Under the pieces are notes generated by a model, which did not search any database, was not told the DNA's origin, and was given only the letters and a program-made list of their open reading frames with translations. The position numbers and the translations under genes are program-made. Below are positions 17,322-26,625 of a DNA stretch of 63,234 nucleotides, in pieces (positions within the stretch are counted from its first letter, which is position 1; every line of letters begins with the position of its first letter). Source of the stretch: JBAZWE01 sp041658605 (GTDB lineage: Bacteria > Actinomycetota > Thermoleophilia > BMS3ABIN01); assembly GCA_041658605.1 (NCBI GenBank), contig JBAZZU010000014.1, positions 1 through 63,234 on the forward strand, read 5' to 3'.

Positions 17322-18981
17322 TATTACCAACTACCCTGAAAAAGTACCGAGACATCTGACCTGGTCTCACCGCCCGCTACAAGCATTACTGGAAGACTCC
17401 GCCTGCAATTATCCGGATGCTCCAGCGACCAGTTTTTTCGGGGGAGTGCTCTCCTACAGGGAGCTGGACCAGGAAGCAAACCGTTTTGCCAACGGGCTGA
17501 TCGGGCTTGGAGTAAGCCCGGGAGACCGCGTGGCCATACATCTGCCCAATTCGCCGCAGCTGCTCATCTGTCTTTACGGTACGCTCAAGGCAGGCGCAAT
17601 CGCCACCATGGTCAACCCGATGTATGAGACTCGTGAGATTTCATACCAGCTCAGGAATTCCGGCGCGGAGATCATGGTGACTCTCAGCCAGAACGAGATG
17701 TTAAAAAAAGCTATAGCGGCAGGGCAGGATGCTGACCTGCGCCATCTGGTCGTAACCAATATCAAGAACTATTTCCCGCCAGCGCTTCGTGTCGCGTTTA
17801 CGGCCTTTAAGGAAAAGAAAGAAGGCCATCGCGCCCGGCTGGACGCTTCACGCTCCCAGATATGGCTGATGGATCTCATGAAAAAGCAGCCGACAACCGC
17901 GCCCGGGGTTACTGTTTACCCAACTTCCACCGCAGTGCTGCAGTATACCGGTGGAACGACCGGCCTTCCCAAGGCGGCAGAACTTACCCACAACAACCTT
18001 GTCGCAAATGTGGAGCAGGTAAGGGCCTGGTTATACGATCTCAAAGAGGCGCAGGAGAAGATGATGATGGTTCTGCCGCTTTTCCACGTGTACGCGCTCA
18101 CCTCCTGCAACCTCATCTTCGCGCTTGCAGGACAGGCCATCCTGCTGCCGCGTTTCGATCTTTACGAGGTGCTCGCCACGATCACCAAACAGAAGCCGAC
18201 GATCTTTCCGGGCATTCCCGCCATGTATGCGGCGATCAACCATTCGCTGTTGCGGGGGAGTGCTGACAAGAAGGTGGATCTGTCTTCCATCCGCCTCTGC
18301 GTCAGCGGTTCTGACCGCCTGCCTACCGATGTGCAGGAGGAGTTCGAACGACTGTCAGGCGGTCTGCTCATCGAAGGATACGGACTTACCGAAGCATCCC
18401 CGGTCACGCACGCCAACCTCTTATCAGGCGCGCGCAGGTGCGGCAGCATAGGCCTGCCACTCCCCGATACCGAAGTAAGGATAATCCATCTTGATTCTGG
18501 TAAGGATGTACAGCCGGGCGAGGAAGGCGAGATGCTCATCCGTGGCCCCCAGGTCATGAAGGGTTACTGGAGCGAGATTGAGGAGACAGACAGGGTTATC
18601 GATGAAGCTGGCTGGCTGAAAACCGGTGATGTCGCCCGTATCGATGAAGACGGCTTTTACTATATCGTCGACCGCAGGAAGGATGTCATCATAACCGGAG
18701 GCATAAATGTTTATCCGCGAGAGATCGAGGAAGTTCTGAACCAGTTCCACAAGATCGCCGAGGTCGCGGTCAAAGGCCTTCCCCACAAACTGAGGGGAGA
18801 AGTCGCCAGAGCCTACGTGGTGCTCAAAGACAATGAACAGTCCACCGCCGGCGAGATCCGCCAGTTCGCGAAAGAGAGACTCGCCGACTACAAAGTCCCC
18901 CATAAGATCGAATTCATAAGCGAGCTCCCCAGGAGCACCCTGCGAAAAGTTCTCAAGAGAAAGCTGGACGAGAACGAATAA
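17302..18981 (+). CDS. Long-chain fatty-acid/AMP-dependent acyl-CoA ligase
   Basis: A 559-residue adenylate-forming enzyme that activates a carboxylic acid with ATP and couples it to CoA. The P-loop-like motif is YTGGTTGLPKAAELTH (about 215), A5 is GYGLTEASPV, A7/A8 are KTGDVARIDEDGFYYIVDRRKD, and the A10 lysine lies in LPRSTLRKVLKRKL. This matches FadD-like ligases in length and order. Substrate chain length cannot be read from the sequence. The start lies inside the preceding old-yellow-enzyme gene (20-nt overlap), so the two are translationally coupled. Confidence 0.95.
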   Translation: MKHLLDDITNYPEKVPRHLTWSHRPLQALLEDSACNYPDAPATSFFGGVLSYRELDQEANRFANGLIGLGVSPGDRVAIHLPNSPQLLICLYGTLKAGAIATMVNPMYETREISYQLRNSGAEIMVTLSQNEMLKKAIAAGQDADLRHLVVTNIKNYFPPALRVAFTAFKEKKEGHRARLDASRSQIWLMDLMKKQPTTAPGVTVYPTSTAVLQYTGGTTGLPKAAELTHNNLVANVEQVRAWLYDLKEAQEKMMMVLPLFHVYALTSCNLIFALAGQAILLPRFDLYEVLATITKQKPTIFPGIPAMYAAINHSLLRGSADKKVDLSSIRLCVSGSDRLPTDVQEEFERLSGGLLIEGYGLTEASPVTHANLLSGARRCGSIGLPLPDTEVRIIHLDSGKDVQPGEEGEMLIRGPQVMKGYWSEIEETDRVIDEAGWLKTGDVARIDEDGFYYIVDRRKDVIITGGINVYPREIEEVLNQFHKIAEVAVKGLPHKLRGEVARAYVVLKDNEQSTAGEIRQFAKERLADYKVPHKIEFISELPRSTLRKVLKRKLDENE

Positions 18982-19053
18982 CCCCCCAATCCTCCCGACT
19001 TCGCCTTCCCGGGCCGATATATTTTCTAAGGGGGAGGCCTGGGAGGAGAAAAA

Positions 19054-19980
19054 GTGGGGATTGATCTTCCAATTTATCCTGGGCCGCCGGGAAATAACCG
19101 TTGTCCGGTGCATCCATCGGAACCGCTCACAGGCATGTGCGGATGCGGAACGCTTTTCTGTCGACAGTGTTCACCGTCGATGGTTTTCTGCGCGCGCTGC
19201 AACATGGAGCATGAGCATTTAAGCCGCACCTCCCGGACGGCGGTCATTGCGAATCCCGGATATCATACACCTGGCCGGCATGGTCACGCTGTTCCACAAT
19301 TCGGCCAGATCACACACAAGCTGATTCTGGAATCACTGTTTATGACGGCGCTCCTTGTCGCGGTCCTGGCAGTTGTCTTCAATATGCAGAACCAGAGCAT
19401 TTCCTTCGGATCAGAAACGAGCTCGGTCAGTTATGGCATAAACACCGCCAAAGACCCGGTTCAGAAGACCACGACACCTTTCACCACCAATATGCAGCTT
19501 AACGGCGCGATGGCGACCCTGACGAGTGATACTTCCTACTCGATCAGCGCCAAGGTTGAGAGCGCGAAACTCTATAGCGATGCGATTAGCAAGGCTGTGC
19601 CATATGACCTGCTTCTCGCCTGGGGCAACATGACTGAACCTGATGTTGACGGAAAGCTTGAGTGGGACCAGGCGGACCGCCAGGGCATGGTGTCCGGATC
19701 ACTGGGTGGCTCGGGAGCGGACGTGAGTTCCGAATATGTCATTAACCACGTCAGCAATAACCATCTGGTTCCCGCGAATGACAATATCCGCAGAGCGATA
19801 GCGACAATCAAAGCAGGCGACGTCGTACGCATCGACGGCCGGCTGGTCAACGTCTGGGTGAAAACGGACGACAGTCGCGTCCTTACAGTGACCACCAGCA
19901 AGAAGAGGTCAGATCAGGGCGATGGCGCCTGTGAGATCATTTACGTGGAAGAACTCCGCATCAACGGTCTTTACTACTAG
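19054..19980 (+). CDS. Membrane protein with N-terminal B-box-like zinc finger
   Basis: A 308-residue protein. Residues 17-55 have regularly spaced Cys and His (CPVHP...CGCGTLFCRQC...CARC...H), resembling the small B-box/zinc-ribbon cap found on some bacterial membrane proteins. A single hydrophobic helix lies at about 90-112. The C-terminal 190 residues form a soluble domain of unknown family ending in CEIIYVEELRING. It starts at GTG, 6 nt after a strong GGGAGGAG site. No enzymatic motif is visible. Function unknown. Confidence 0.8.
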   Translation: MGIDLPIYPGPPGNNRCPVHPSEPLTGMCGCGTLFCRQCSPSMVFCARCNMEHEHLSRTSRTAVIANPGYHTPGRHGHAVPQFGQITHKLILESLFMTALLVAVLAVVFNMQNQSISFGSETSSVSYGINTAKDPVQKTTTPFTTNMQLNGAMATLTSDTSYSISAKVESAKLYSDAISKAVPYDLLLAWGNMTEPDVDGKLEWDQADRQGMVSGSLGGSGADVSSEYVINHVSNNHLVPANDNIRRAIATIKAGDVVRIDGRLVNVWVKTDDSRVLTVTTSKKRSDQGDGACEIIYVEELRINGLYY

Positions 19981-20063
19981 CACGAACAGCATCATCTGCA
20001 GCAACGCCCCCTTTATTCCTCCCTCTTCCAAACCGCGCCCGCCACAACTATAATCATCCAATC

Positions 20064-20318
20064 ATGCAGATAAAGATCGACGCCATATGCAAGGAATTCG
20101 ACATCAGGGCCGAGGAGATATTCGCCTTCATGGACGAAGAGGATATCCATCTCGGCGGAAGCCTGATGCACGATATCGCCATCGATATGCCAGATTTCCG
20201 CAAGTTCGTCGAATACTGGCGGCGCCAGCTGAAACAGAAGATCGATCAGGCTGAGCGCGACCTCGACCAGCTCGACGGCAAGGTAGATGGCTTTATCCAC
20301 TCCCTCAAGGGCTGGTAG
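20064..20318 (+). CDS. Small conserved-looking helical protein
   Basis: An 84-residue acidic, mostly helical protein with a C-terminal heptad-like segment (KQKIDQAERDLDQLDGKVDGFI). No ribosome binding site precedes the ATG. Instead a perfect TATAAT box at 20049-20054 lies 9 nt before it, which suggests a near-leaderless mRNA. A minus-strand frame of 102 codons covers the same stretch but lacks comparable signals. No family recognised. Confidence 0.65.
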   Translation: MQIKIDAICKEFDIRAEEIFAFMDEEDIHLGGSLMHDIAIDMPDFRKFVEYWRRQLKQKIDQAERDLDQLDGKVDGFIHSLKGW

Positions 20319-20378
20319 CACGGCAAAAAACCGGGAAGACTTATAGTATAAGCATCAAGTCATTACCGGAGGTGCGTC

Positions 20379-20591
20379 ATGAGCGGCAAGGGATCAGGCA
20401 AGAAGCACAATCGTGCGGCCCAGAGCGACCAGCACGGATTCCAGGGAAGCCCCGCCGAAGTTGCGCATAAATCCTCAGCAGTCGATGCAGTCGGAGCCGG
20501 CATGGGAAAAAATGTCGAGAAGCTCAGGGTGCTGGAAAAAATGCGTGCGCTCGAAAATCATAATCGCGAAGAGGGACGCCACGTCAGGTAG
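20379..20591 (+). CDS. Small basic hydrophilic protein
   Basis: A 70-residue, strongly hydrophilic protein rich in Lys, Gly, Ala and Glu. The N-terminus (MSGKGSGKKHNRAAQ) looks disordered and the C-terminal half is helical. A clear GGAGGTG site lies 5 nt before the ATG. No hydrophobic segment and no known family. It may form a unit with the 84-residue gene 60 nt upstream. Confidence 0.6.
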   Translation: MSGKGSGKKHNRAAQSDQHGFQGSPAEVAHKSSAVDAVGAGMGKNVEKLRVLEKMRALENHNREEGRHVR

Positions 20592-20614
20592 GATTGTCTC
20601 AGAGCGTCAGGATG

Positions 20615-20977
20615 TCAGTTCGGACATGGAAAACAGCTGCTGACATCGAAGTAGTATTGCCTGGGTGCCGAGCCTGTGCTGCATTCAGCGTCGATGACAT
20701 CGTAATGGCGGCCATCCCGTTCAACCACCGTGACGTGGGCTTTGCGGTAATGCCCGCCGTTCCCACATGATGTACGGTTCATGATATCCCTCTCCTCACC
20801 GATGCTGCCTACCTTGATAGCATCATCAAAATAATTGCCTCCGGATGAACGCGCCAACGTTCCCGTGCTGCTACCGTTCCCACAGGCAAGAGTGCCAGCG
20901 GCGGCAGTCAGCGCCACCGCTAAGCAGAATGATTTCAGCATAAGATTGTGAGCAAATGGCTTTGGCATTGATTTCAA
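20615..20977 (-). CDS. Small putative lipoprotein
   Basis: A 120-residue protein with a signal peptide ending in the lipobox GTLAC, followed by a Ser/Gly linker and a soluble domain with four Cys (SCGNGG, ECSTG, SCFPC), which could form disulphides outside the cell. No recognised family. It is convergent with the 70-residue gene. Confidence 0.65.
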   Translation of the reverse strand: MKSMPKPFAHNLMLKSFCLAVALTAAAGTLACGNGSSTGTLARSSGGNYFDDAIKVGSIGEERDIMNRTSCGNGGHYRKAHVTVVERDGRHYDVIDAECSTGSAPRQYYFDVSSCFPCPN

Positions 20978-21133
20978 TTTACCACATGGGAATCAACCAG
21001 TGTAGGCCGGTGGAAATAAGGAATGCGTTATGAGCACAACCAGGCATGGTGATTCTGCCGTTTGTTTGGCATGCGCTTCATCTGATAATCTTTCGTACCT
21101 CGGGATCAACAGCAAATAAATCATCTTTATCCT

Positions 21134-21760
21134 GTGAGGCGCATGGTGCTGGTTGGAGAAGAAAAAGCGTGGGAGAAGCTGGAGGCGGCGGACCCGGTCA
21201 CGGCATCGGAAAATGCCATGGCTGAATACTGGGAAGACGATGATGTCTTTGTAGTGCCGGTTTTCGGCCAGGCTTATCTGGTAAACGTCGATGAACGGAA
21301 AGTGAAAGAAATCGGGGTGCACAGCTTTCATCTTGAGGAATCTACACATTTCGACCTGCTGGTCCCCCTCTACCTGGCCTCTTGCGCTGCGGTATCACCG
21401 ACAGGAAAACATGTGGCGCCGCAGGCCATACCCGGCGGACAGGCTTTCTTCAAAGGCCCCCATGAGCTGCCGCTGGAGGTAATCGCTCACCACTTCGGCT
21501 CCAACCCGGGAAACCTCATTGACTCGGCAAAAAAGCTGGGCGGCTTGGTGGCGGATCACGGCGACGCGGCGGTCACGATACCCGCTTTCCCGAAACTGCC
21601 GGTGACCATCATCCTCTGGGTCGGAGATCTCGAATTTCCCGCGCGGGCGCAGATGCTGCTGGATGAGACAGCCCCGGCGCACCTTCCCGTCGATGCGCTC
21701 TGGGCGGCGCTGATCATGACCGCGGAAGCCCTGACTCATGTCGCCGGCCCGCACCACTGA
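21134..21760 (+). CDS. DUF3786 domain protein
   Basis: A 208-residue cytoplasmic protein matching the DUF3786 pattern known from anaerobic bacteria. Its core is LVPLYLASC, the segment PGGQAFFKGPHELPLEVIAHHFG, and a C-terminal LPVTIILWVGDLEFPARAQMLLDETA...LP stretch. The biochemical function of the family is not established to my knowledge. A short GTGAGG site precedes the ATG. The superoxide reductase-like gene follows on the same strand. Confidence 0.8.
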   Translation: MRRMVLVGEEKAWEKLEAADPVTASENAMAEYWEDDDVFVVPVFGQAYLVNVDERKVKEIGVHSFHLEESTHFDLLVPLYLASCAAVSPTGKHVAPQAIPGGQAFFKGPHELPLEVIAHHFGSNPGNLIDSAKKLGGLVADHGDAAVTIPAFPKLPVTIILWVGDLEFPARAQMLLDETAPAHLPVDALWAALIMTAEALTHVAGPHH

Positions 21761-21920
21761 CAAACTGATCGGCATCCAGGCAGGTACTGCCACCTTTTGT
21801 CCAGAGATCTGTTCCCGCATAAGAAATATCCTGGGATCATCCACGCTTATTCGTTTAGAAGCCATGACCATCGGGTAATCGTAAAACAGCACTTCGCAAT
21901 CCATTCGCGGGAGGAAAAAG

Positions 21921-22280
21921 ATGTCGCCGCATCATGAATCGACCATAAATCGGGCAAAAGACGTATCAAACATGTCTGACCTTGAAAAGAAACACGTCCC
22001 GTTGCTCCACATAGGCGGAACTCCCAGAAAAGGTGAGGCATTCGAAGTCACCGTATGGGTCGGCGAACAGTTAGCCCATCCAAACGAGGCGGAACACCAT
22101 ATTGAATTCATAGACCTTTATCTGGACGACATGTTTATCGCTCGCTGCGACCTGACGTGGGGATTTACCGAGCCAAAGGCATGTTTTATGGTTAAGCTCG
22201 ATCATCCCGGCCAGCTACGCGCTTTTGAGAGATGTAACCTGCATGGCGACTGGACGTACAGCATGGAGATTTCACTTTAG
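21921..22280 (+). CDS. Class II superoxide reductase-like (SORL) protein
   Basis: A 119-residue protein of the neelaredoxin/superoxide reductase fold, which reduces superoxide to peroxide in anaerobes without releasing oxygen. The iron ligands are recognisable: KHVP near the N-terminus, HPNEAEHHIEFIDLY in the middle and the Cys-His pair in CNLHG near the end. There is no N-terminal desulforedoxin domain, so it is the one-iron class II type. A GGAGG site 7 nt upstream supports the ATG at 21921; an internal ATG at 21972 would give the usual shorter length. A terminator-like hairpin follows. Confidence 0.9.
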   Translation: MSPHHESTINRAKDVSNMSDLEKKHVPLLHIGGTPRKGEAFEVTVWVGEQLAHPNEAEHHIEFIDLYLDDMFIARCDLTWGFTEPKACFMVKLDHPGQLRAFERCNLHGDWTYSMEISL

Positions 22281-22337
22281 GTTTTCGAAGGTTGAACGGT
22301 CTCATTTGTTGATGAGATACCTGTGGAGGGAAAGCCA

Positions 22338-22372
22338 AAACCCCTGTCGGAAAGAAATTCCGGCGGGGGTTT
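22338..22372 (+). terminator. Putative terminator of the SOR-like gene
   Basis: The stem AAACCCC(C/T)G... pairs with CGGGGGTTT around the loop AAAGAAATT and ends in a short T run. It lies about 60 nt after the SOR-like stop codon. The remaining bases up to 22544 hold no gene that I can see. Confidence 0.5.
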
Positions 22373-22544
22373 CGACCTTCCGCAGACAGTTGCTTTGAGC
22401 GATATTCATACGGTCATGCAAGGTCGGCCTGACATCTTATACGGACGTCTAAATTGCATGTTTTTCGCCGCAGGGTATAATTTAACAAGTATCTTTAAAT
22501 GACACTCTGATTGACGGGTCACTAAACTCCTTTCAAAATTAATT

Positions 22545-25500
22545 ATGTCTTTCTTTAAAAAGAACCGGAATGATTCCACGGGTCCCGATGGAAACAGGTT
22601 ACGCGAGGTTGAGCGGAACCTGCGCGCCGCACTGGATGAGTCCCGCAAGCGCAGCGCGGAGACAGCCGCTCTGCTGGCGGCGTCTCGGGCGGTCCTCGAA
22701 TATCAGGAATTCAATGACGCCGCGCGTTCCCTGTTCGATTTCTGTAAAAGCCTGATTGGCGCCACCAGCGGCTACGTTGCGCTGCTCAGCAGCGACGGCT
22801 CGGAAAACGAAGTGCTGCTTCTCGACGCCGGCGGCATGCCCTGCACGGTGGACCCGTCTCTGCCGATGCCGATTCGCGGTCTGCGGGCCGAAGCCTACCG
22901 TACCTGTAAACCTGTCTATGAAAATGATTTTTCCAGCAGCGAGTGGGTGAAGTTCATGCCCGAGGGCCACGCCAGGCTCGATAACGTGCTCTTTGCGCCG
23001 CTCATCATCAACAGCAAAGCCGTAGGACTTCTGGGCATAGCCAACAAACCAGGAGGCTTCTCCGACCACGATGCCAGGCTGGCCGCGGCGTTCGGTGAGC
23101 TTGTTTCAGTATCACTGAAGAACGACCGGATGTTCGAATCGCTGGAAAAAAGCGAGGAGCGGTTCCGATCTGTCACCCAGTCGGCGAACGACGCGATAAT
23201 ATCCGCCGACAGCCGGGGCAATATCATCTCCTGGAACAACGGAGCCCACAACCTGTTCGGCTACACGGACGATGAGGCTATCGGCCAGCCGGTCGAGATG
23301 CTGATGGCCGAACATTACCGTGATATCCACCGGGACGGCATGGAGAGATTTCTAAGAACAGGCGAGCCCCATGTCATGGGAGAAACCGTCGAGCTCAACG
23401 GCCGCAGAAAGGATGGTGCCGAATTTCCAATCGAACTCTCGCTCTCCAGCTGGGACACCAAGGAAGGCACGTTCTTTGCCAGCATCATACGTGACATCAC
23501 GGCTCGCGAGCAGGTCCAAAGGAAGCTGCTGCAAAGCGAAAACCGCCTGCGCACGATCTTCGAACAATCACCTGTCCCCATCTGGGAGGAAGACTATTCA
23601 CAAGTCCGGCTGCGTCTCGATGAACTGCGTGAAGCCGGCGTTGAAGACCTCCGTGAATATCTGAAAATTCATCCCGAAGAAATAATAAACATGGCCGATG
23701 CCGTCAGTATCATCGACATAAACCAGGAGAGCGTCAACTTCTTTGATGTTGTCAGCAAGGATGAGATTCCGGCCAGACTTTCAGAGATATATCTCGATAA
23801 GTCATGGGATTCATTTCTTGAGAGGATCATTGCCCTGTCGGAGGGCGCCACGAGATTCGAAAGTGAAATACCTTTGAGGACCGTGACGGGCAGGACCAAG
23901 AACGTATTGCTGAGATTGTCTGTTGACCCCGGTTATGAAAAATCCCTGTCCCGCGTGCTTGTATCTTTTTTCGATATCACGGAGCGCAAACAAACCGAGG
24001 AGCTGAGCAATTCACTTAACAACATCAATACGATGATCAACTCCACGCGCGATGTTGAAAAGATAGCGGGCATCGCGGCGCGGGAGGCGTCGGCGGCCAT
24101 GGATGCGGATAGCGCGAAAATAATCCTGCGTGAGAACGGCAGCTGGACAATCAGGTACTCACACGAGCTGACAGGGGAAACTGTGGGGAGCGCCGTCACC
24201 GGGGATGAAGCCGCCATGCTCGTCATGGCCGTGGAAGCGGGCAAACCGGTAGCCGTCATGGGTGACGATGAGAGATATAGTACGGTTCTGGCGGCTGGCG
24301 GCATCCGGTCCTCACTGCTAGTCCCCCTGAAGTTGAGGGAAGATGCCCTGGGCGTCATGGTCTTCAGCCAGAGAGCCTCCACCAGCTACTTCAGCGAGAG
24401 CCAGATAGATTTTGCCCGCAAGCTTGCAAACTCTGTCTCCCTTGCCATCGAAAACGCCACTCTTTATCAGAAGGAACTGCTGGCCCGGTCTGAAGTGCAG
24501 AACCATGCAGCCCAGCTTTCAATCCTGCATAAAATCAGCCTTTCACTCAACAGGGAGACCGACCAGAACAGACTCCTGAAGATGATACTCCAAAGCGCCG
24601 CTGACATGACGTCGGCGGGCGTCGGCATCATGGCCCTGATTAAGGAAGGAAAGACCGAAGTAATCTCCGTCTATTACGCTCCCTGGTATGAGCAGCGTTG
24701 TGACATTGGAGGTGAAGCGCCGATGCTGCACAAGCGTATCGCCCGGTTCATCGAGAAGTCAGAACGCGACGGGGTCAGGATCCCCGATACGGGCGGGCTG
24801 GATGACTTCCCCGAAGGCCATCTGAACCTGCGAGGCATGCTTATCGGGACGATCCGCGACACCCGCGGCAGGGTCAGGGGCAGTTTCATGCTGAGCGACA
24901 AGGCAGCCGGAGGGAATTTCACTCCGGAAGACGAGGAAATAATATCGCTCCTTGCCGCTCAGAGTTCAGTGGCACTGGTCAGCGCCGAGAACTTCGAACG
25001 TGAGCACAGCATCGCTGAGACCCTGCAATCGACGCTCCTGCCGGAAGTGCCGGTACGTGATGACGTCGAGGTCGGGCTGCTTTACAGGTCCGCCGGACCG
25101 ATCGGAAAGGTGGGCGGCGATTTCTACGATTTTGTAGAACTGGATGACAACCGCATCGCCGTCGCGGTCGGCGATGTCTGTGGAAAAGGCCTTGAGGCGG
25201 CGACATACACGGCCATGATCAAATACATGCTGCGGGCATATCTTGGTGAAGGGTTGCTGCCAGGAGACTGCCTGACCAGGCTTAACAGGGCAGTCAGCAA
25301 ACAGATCTCGATTGAAAAATTCGTCACCGTCAGCCTCGCGATCATCGACACGGCGGGCGCCAGCATCACCTTCTCGTCCGCGGGACATCCGCCATTGTTC
25401 ATCTGCAGGAACGGAAACGCGAACCAGCTGAAGGCGGCGCAGTCGATCCCGCTCGGCGTGATCCCGGATTACAAGTACCTGTCGACCCAGGCGACGACTG

Positions 25501-25736
25501 TGGCAGCATGCTCGATCCTGATGTACACCGACGGGCTTATCGAGGCGCGCCCCGATGGCGGGGATCCTTTCGGCGAGAGCCGTATCATCGAGACGCTTGC
25601 CGGCCTTTGCTGCGATCCGGCCCAGAAAGTCGCCGATTCACTTATCCGGGCGGCGGTGGAATATTCCGGTGGAGGATTACGGGATGATATCGCCCTGCTG
25701 GTTGTGAAGCTGCTTAGAAATTCCTCGGCAATATAG
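22545..25736 (+). CDS. GAF-PAS-GAF-SpoIIE (RsbU-like) PP2C phosphatase
   Basis: A 1063-residue cytoplasmic sensor phosphatase. In order it has a GAF domain (about 45-185), a PAS domain (about 200-318), a second PAS-like region (about 325-480), two GAF domains (about 490-640 and 660-815) and a C-terminal SpoIIE/PP2C domain (about 825-1055). The metal-binding motifs GGDFYD, GDVCGKGLEAA and SGGGLRDDIALLV are intact. RsbU-type enzymes dephosphorylate anti-anti-sigma proteins to switch on stress sigma factors. No STAS or RsbW partner is visible in this window. No membrane segment is present. It stands alone with a terminator. Confidence 0.95.
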   Translation: MSFFKKNRNDSTGPDGNRLREVERNLRAALDESRKRSAETAALLAASRAVLEYQEFNDAARSLFDFCKSLIGATSGYVALLSSDGSENEVLLLDAGGMPCTVDPSLPMPIRGLRAEAYRTCKPVYENDFSSSEWVKFMPEGHARLDNVLFAPLIINSKAVGLLGIANKPGGFSDHDARLAAAFGELVSVSLKNDRMFESLEKSEERFRSVTQSANDAIISADSRGNIISWNNGAHNLFGYTDDEAIGQPVEMLMAEHYRDIHRDGMERFLRTGEPHVMGETVELNGRRKDGAEFPIELSLSSWDTKEGTFFASIIRDITAREQVQRKLLQSENRLRTIFEQSPVPIWEEDYSQVRLRLDELREAGVEDLREYLKIHPEEIINMADAVSIIDINQESVNFFDVVSKDEIPARLSEIYLDKSWDSFLERIIALSEGATRFESEIPLRTVTGRTKNVLLRLSVDPGYEKSLSRVLVSFFDITERKQTEELSNSLNNINTMINSTRDVEKIAGIAAREASAAMDADSAKIILRENGSWTIRYSHELTGETVGSAVTGDEAAMLVMAVEAGKPVAVMGDDERYSTVLAAGGIRSSLLVPLKLREDALGVMVFSQRASTSYFSESQIDFARKLANSVSLAIENATLYQKELLARSEVQNHAAQLSILHKISLSLNRETDQNRLLKMILQSAADMTSAGVGIMALIKEGKTEVISVYYAPWYEQRCDIGGEAPMLHKRIARFIEKSERDGVRIPDTGGLDDFPEGHLNLRGMLIGTIRDTRGRVRGSFMLSDKAAGGNFTPEDEEIISLLAAQSSVALVSAENFEREHSIAETLQSTLLPEVPVRDDVEVGLLYRSAGPIGKVGGDFYDFVELDDNRIAVAVGDVCGKGLEAATYTAMIKYMLRAYLGEGLLPGDCLTRLNRAVSKQISIEKFVTVSLAIIDTAGASITFSSAGHPPLFICRNGNANQLKAAQSIPLGVIPDYKYLSTQATTVAACSILMYTDGLIEARPDGGDPFGESRIIETLAGLCCDPAQKVADSLIRAAVEYSGGGLRDDIALLVVKLLRNSSAI

Positions 25737-25738
25737 CC

Positions 25739-25762
25739 GGAAACGCCCTGACGGGCGTTTCC
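25739..25762. terminator. Terminator between convergent phosphatase and LPXTG genes
   Basis: GGAAACGCCC and its exact complement surround a 4-nt loop. The stem can end transcription from either side of this convergent gene pair, although the T runs are short. Confidence 0.7.
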
Positions 25763-25799
25763 TTATCCACCATGTCTGTTTATCTGCCGCCCATTGAAG

Positions 25800-26354
25800 C
25801 TAACGCACCCGTCTCGTGACAGCCCTGCGAGCTCCATAAGCGACCAGGATAATCACCAGTCCCACCGCGCCAGCCAGGATCAGCTGCGTGCCGGTATTCG
25901 GCAGCTTGCCGCTTTCGACACTGGTTGAAGGTGGAGGCGTCTGGGGAGTAGTCGTCGTCACCGGTTGCCCGGGTTCGTTGTTCTCTATTATTTTGGGAGG
26001 CTCATTTTCCTCAGAGCCGCCAGGATTGTTCGGGTTATCCTGTCCGTCGTTCACATCGTCCGGAGGAAACGAAGCGACTATCCCGCTGTCGTCACCATCT
26101 TCACCCGGGCAATTGAGGTCATCCGGCTCAGCATTCCCGGAGCTGCCGCCGCCCAGGCGAAAATCATCGCCAATCAGCGCTCCGCCTGCCGGCAACCTGT
26201 TGCCGGTCAGAGCGTCACCAAACTGCAGTACATCATCGCCCTTGCCGAAGCCGGAATAATCCGCTTTGGCAAGAGCCATCGCCGGCGCCGCGATCATCAT
26301 GGTAAAGCACGTCGCGAGCAATATCGTCAGTAATATCTTTGTCCTGCTTTTCAT
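25800..26354 (-). CDS. LPXTG-anchored acidic surface protein
   Basis: A 184-residue exported protein. It has a signal peptide (about 1-28, ending AMALA), an acidic Asp/Gly/Asn/Pro-rich central part, a Thr/Pro stalk (TTTTPQTPPPSTS) and a canonical sorting signal: LPNTG (151-155), a hydrophobic helix and a basic tail RRAVTRRVR. It is the likely substrate of the sortase encoded next. The start at 26354 has AGAAGG 9 nt upstream; an in-frame ATG at 26378 is less likely. A 43-codon leader ORF, a hairpin and an ECF-type promoter lie upstream. It is probably covalently attached to the cell wall. Confidence 0.88.
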   Translation of the reverse strand: MKSRTKILLTILLATCFTMMIAAPAMALAKADYSGFGKGDDVLQFGDALTGNRLPAGGALIGDDFRLGGGSSGNAEPDDLNCPGEDGDDSGIVASFPPDDVNDGQDNPNNPGGSEENEPPKIIENNEPGQPVTTTTPQTPPPSTSVESGKLPNTGTQLILAGAVGLVIILVAYGARRAVTRRVR

Positions 26355-26393
26355 CTTAAACACCTTCTCTTCCCACATCCGTGAATGTCACAT

Positions 26394-26411
26394 GGGAAGC
26401 TCCCGCTTCCC
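26394..26411 (-). promoter_or_regulatory. Hairpin in the LPXTG gene leader
   Basis: A perfect 7-bp stem GGGAAGC/GCTTCCC with a 4-nt loop sits between the leader ORF and the ribosome binding site of the LPXTG gene. It could couple translation of the two or stabilise the mRNA. No T run follows, so it is not a terminator. Confidence 0.4.
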
Positions 26412-26434
26412 GTTTTTGCAAGGATCATCCGGCG

Positions 26435-26566
26435 TCACTTTCGGTGGCTGCTCCTCCATCCGTCAAATGGAGTTCCGGAAACCAGGGACTGGTCGAAGGG
26501 TAGTTTAAGCGTCCGGCGGGTACTCGTACTTTCCCCGTAAAAGCTGACCTGAAAGATTTGTTTCAC
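26435..26566 (-). CDS. 43-codon leader ORF with strong ribosome binding site
   Basis: A GTG start lies 8 nt after a near-perfect AAGGAGG site, and 43 codons follow before TGA. The product begins V(M)KQIFQVSFYGE and is rich in Ser, Arg and Thr; it has no signal peptide or membrane segment. It is the first open frame after the ECF-type promoter at 26595-26625 and lies 80 nt before the LPXTG gene. It could be a regulatory leader peptide or a small protein. No homologue is recognised. Confidence 0.45.
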   Translation of the reverse strand: MKQIFQVSFYGESTSTRRTLKLPFDQSLVSGTPFDGWRSSHRK

Positions 26567-26594
26567 CTTTTGATCCTCCTTGTTTCCTTTCACC

Positions 26595-26625
26595 CTTATG
26601 ACGTTTTCGCGCTGTGAAACTTACG
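26595..26625 (-). promoter_or_regulatory. ECF-type promoter, LPXTG gene (copy 1 of 3)
   Basis: On the minus strand CGTAAGTTTC, a 12-bp spacer and CGTCATAAG. The same two blocks with the same spacing occur upstream of the sortase and of the sigma factor gene. The CGTC-type -10 block is typical of extracytoplasmic-function sigma factors. Confidence 0.7.

Noticed and set aside
20013..20321. A 102-codon minus-strand frame opposite the 84-residue helical protein
   Set aside because: The plus-strand frame has a TATAAT box and a protein-like composition; the minus frame looks like its shadow.
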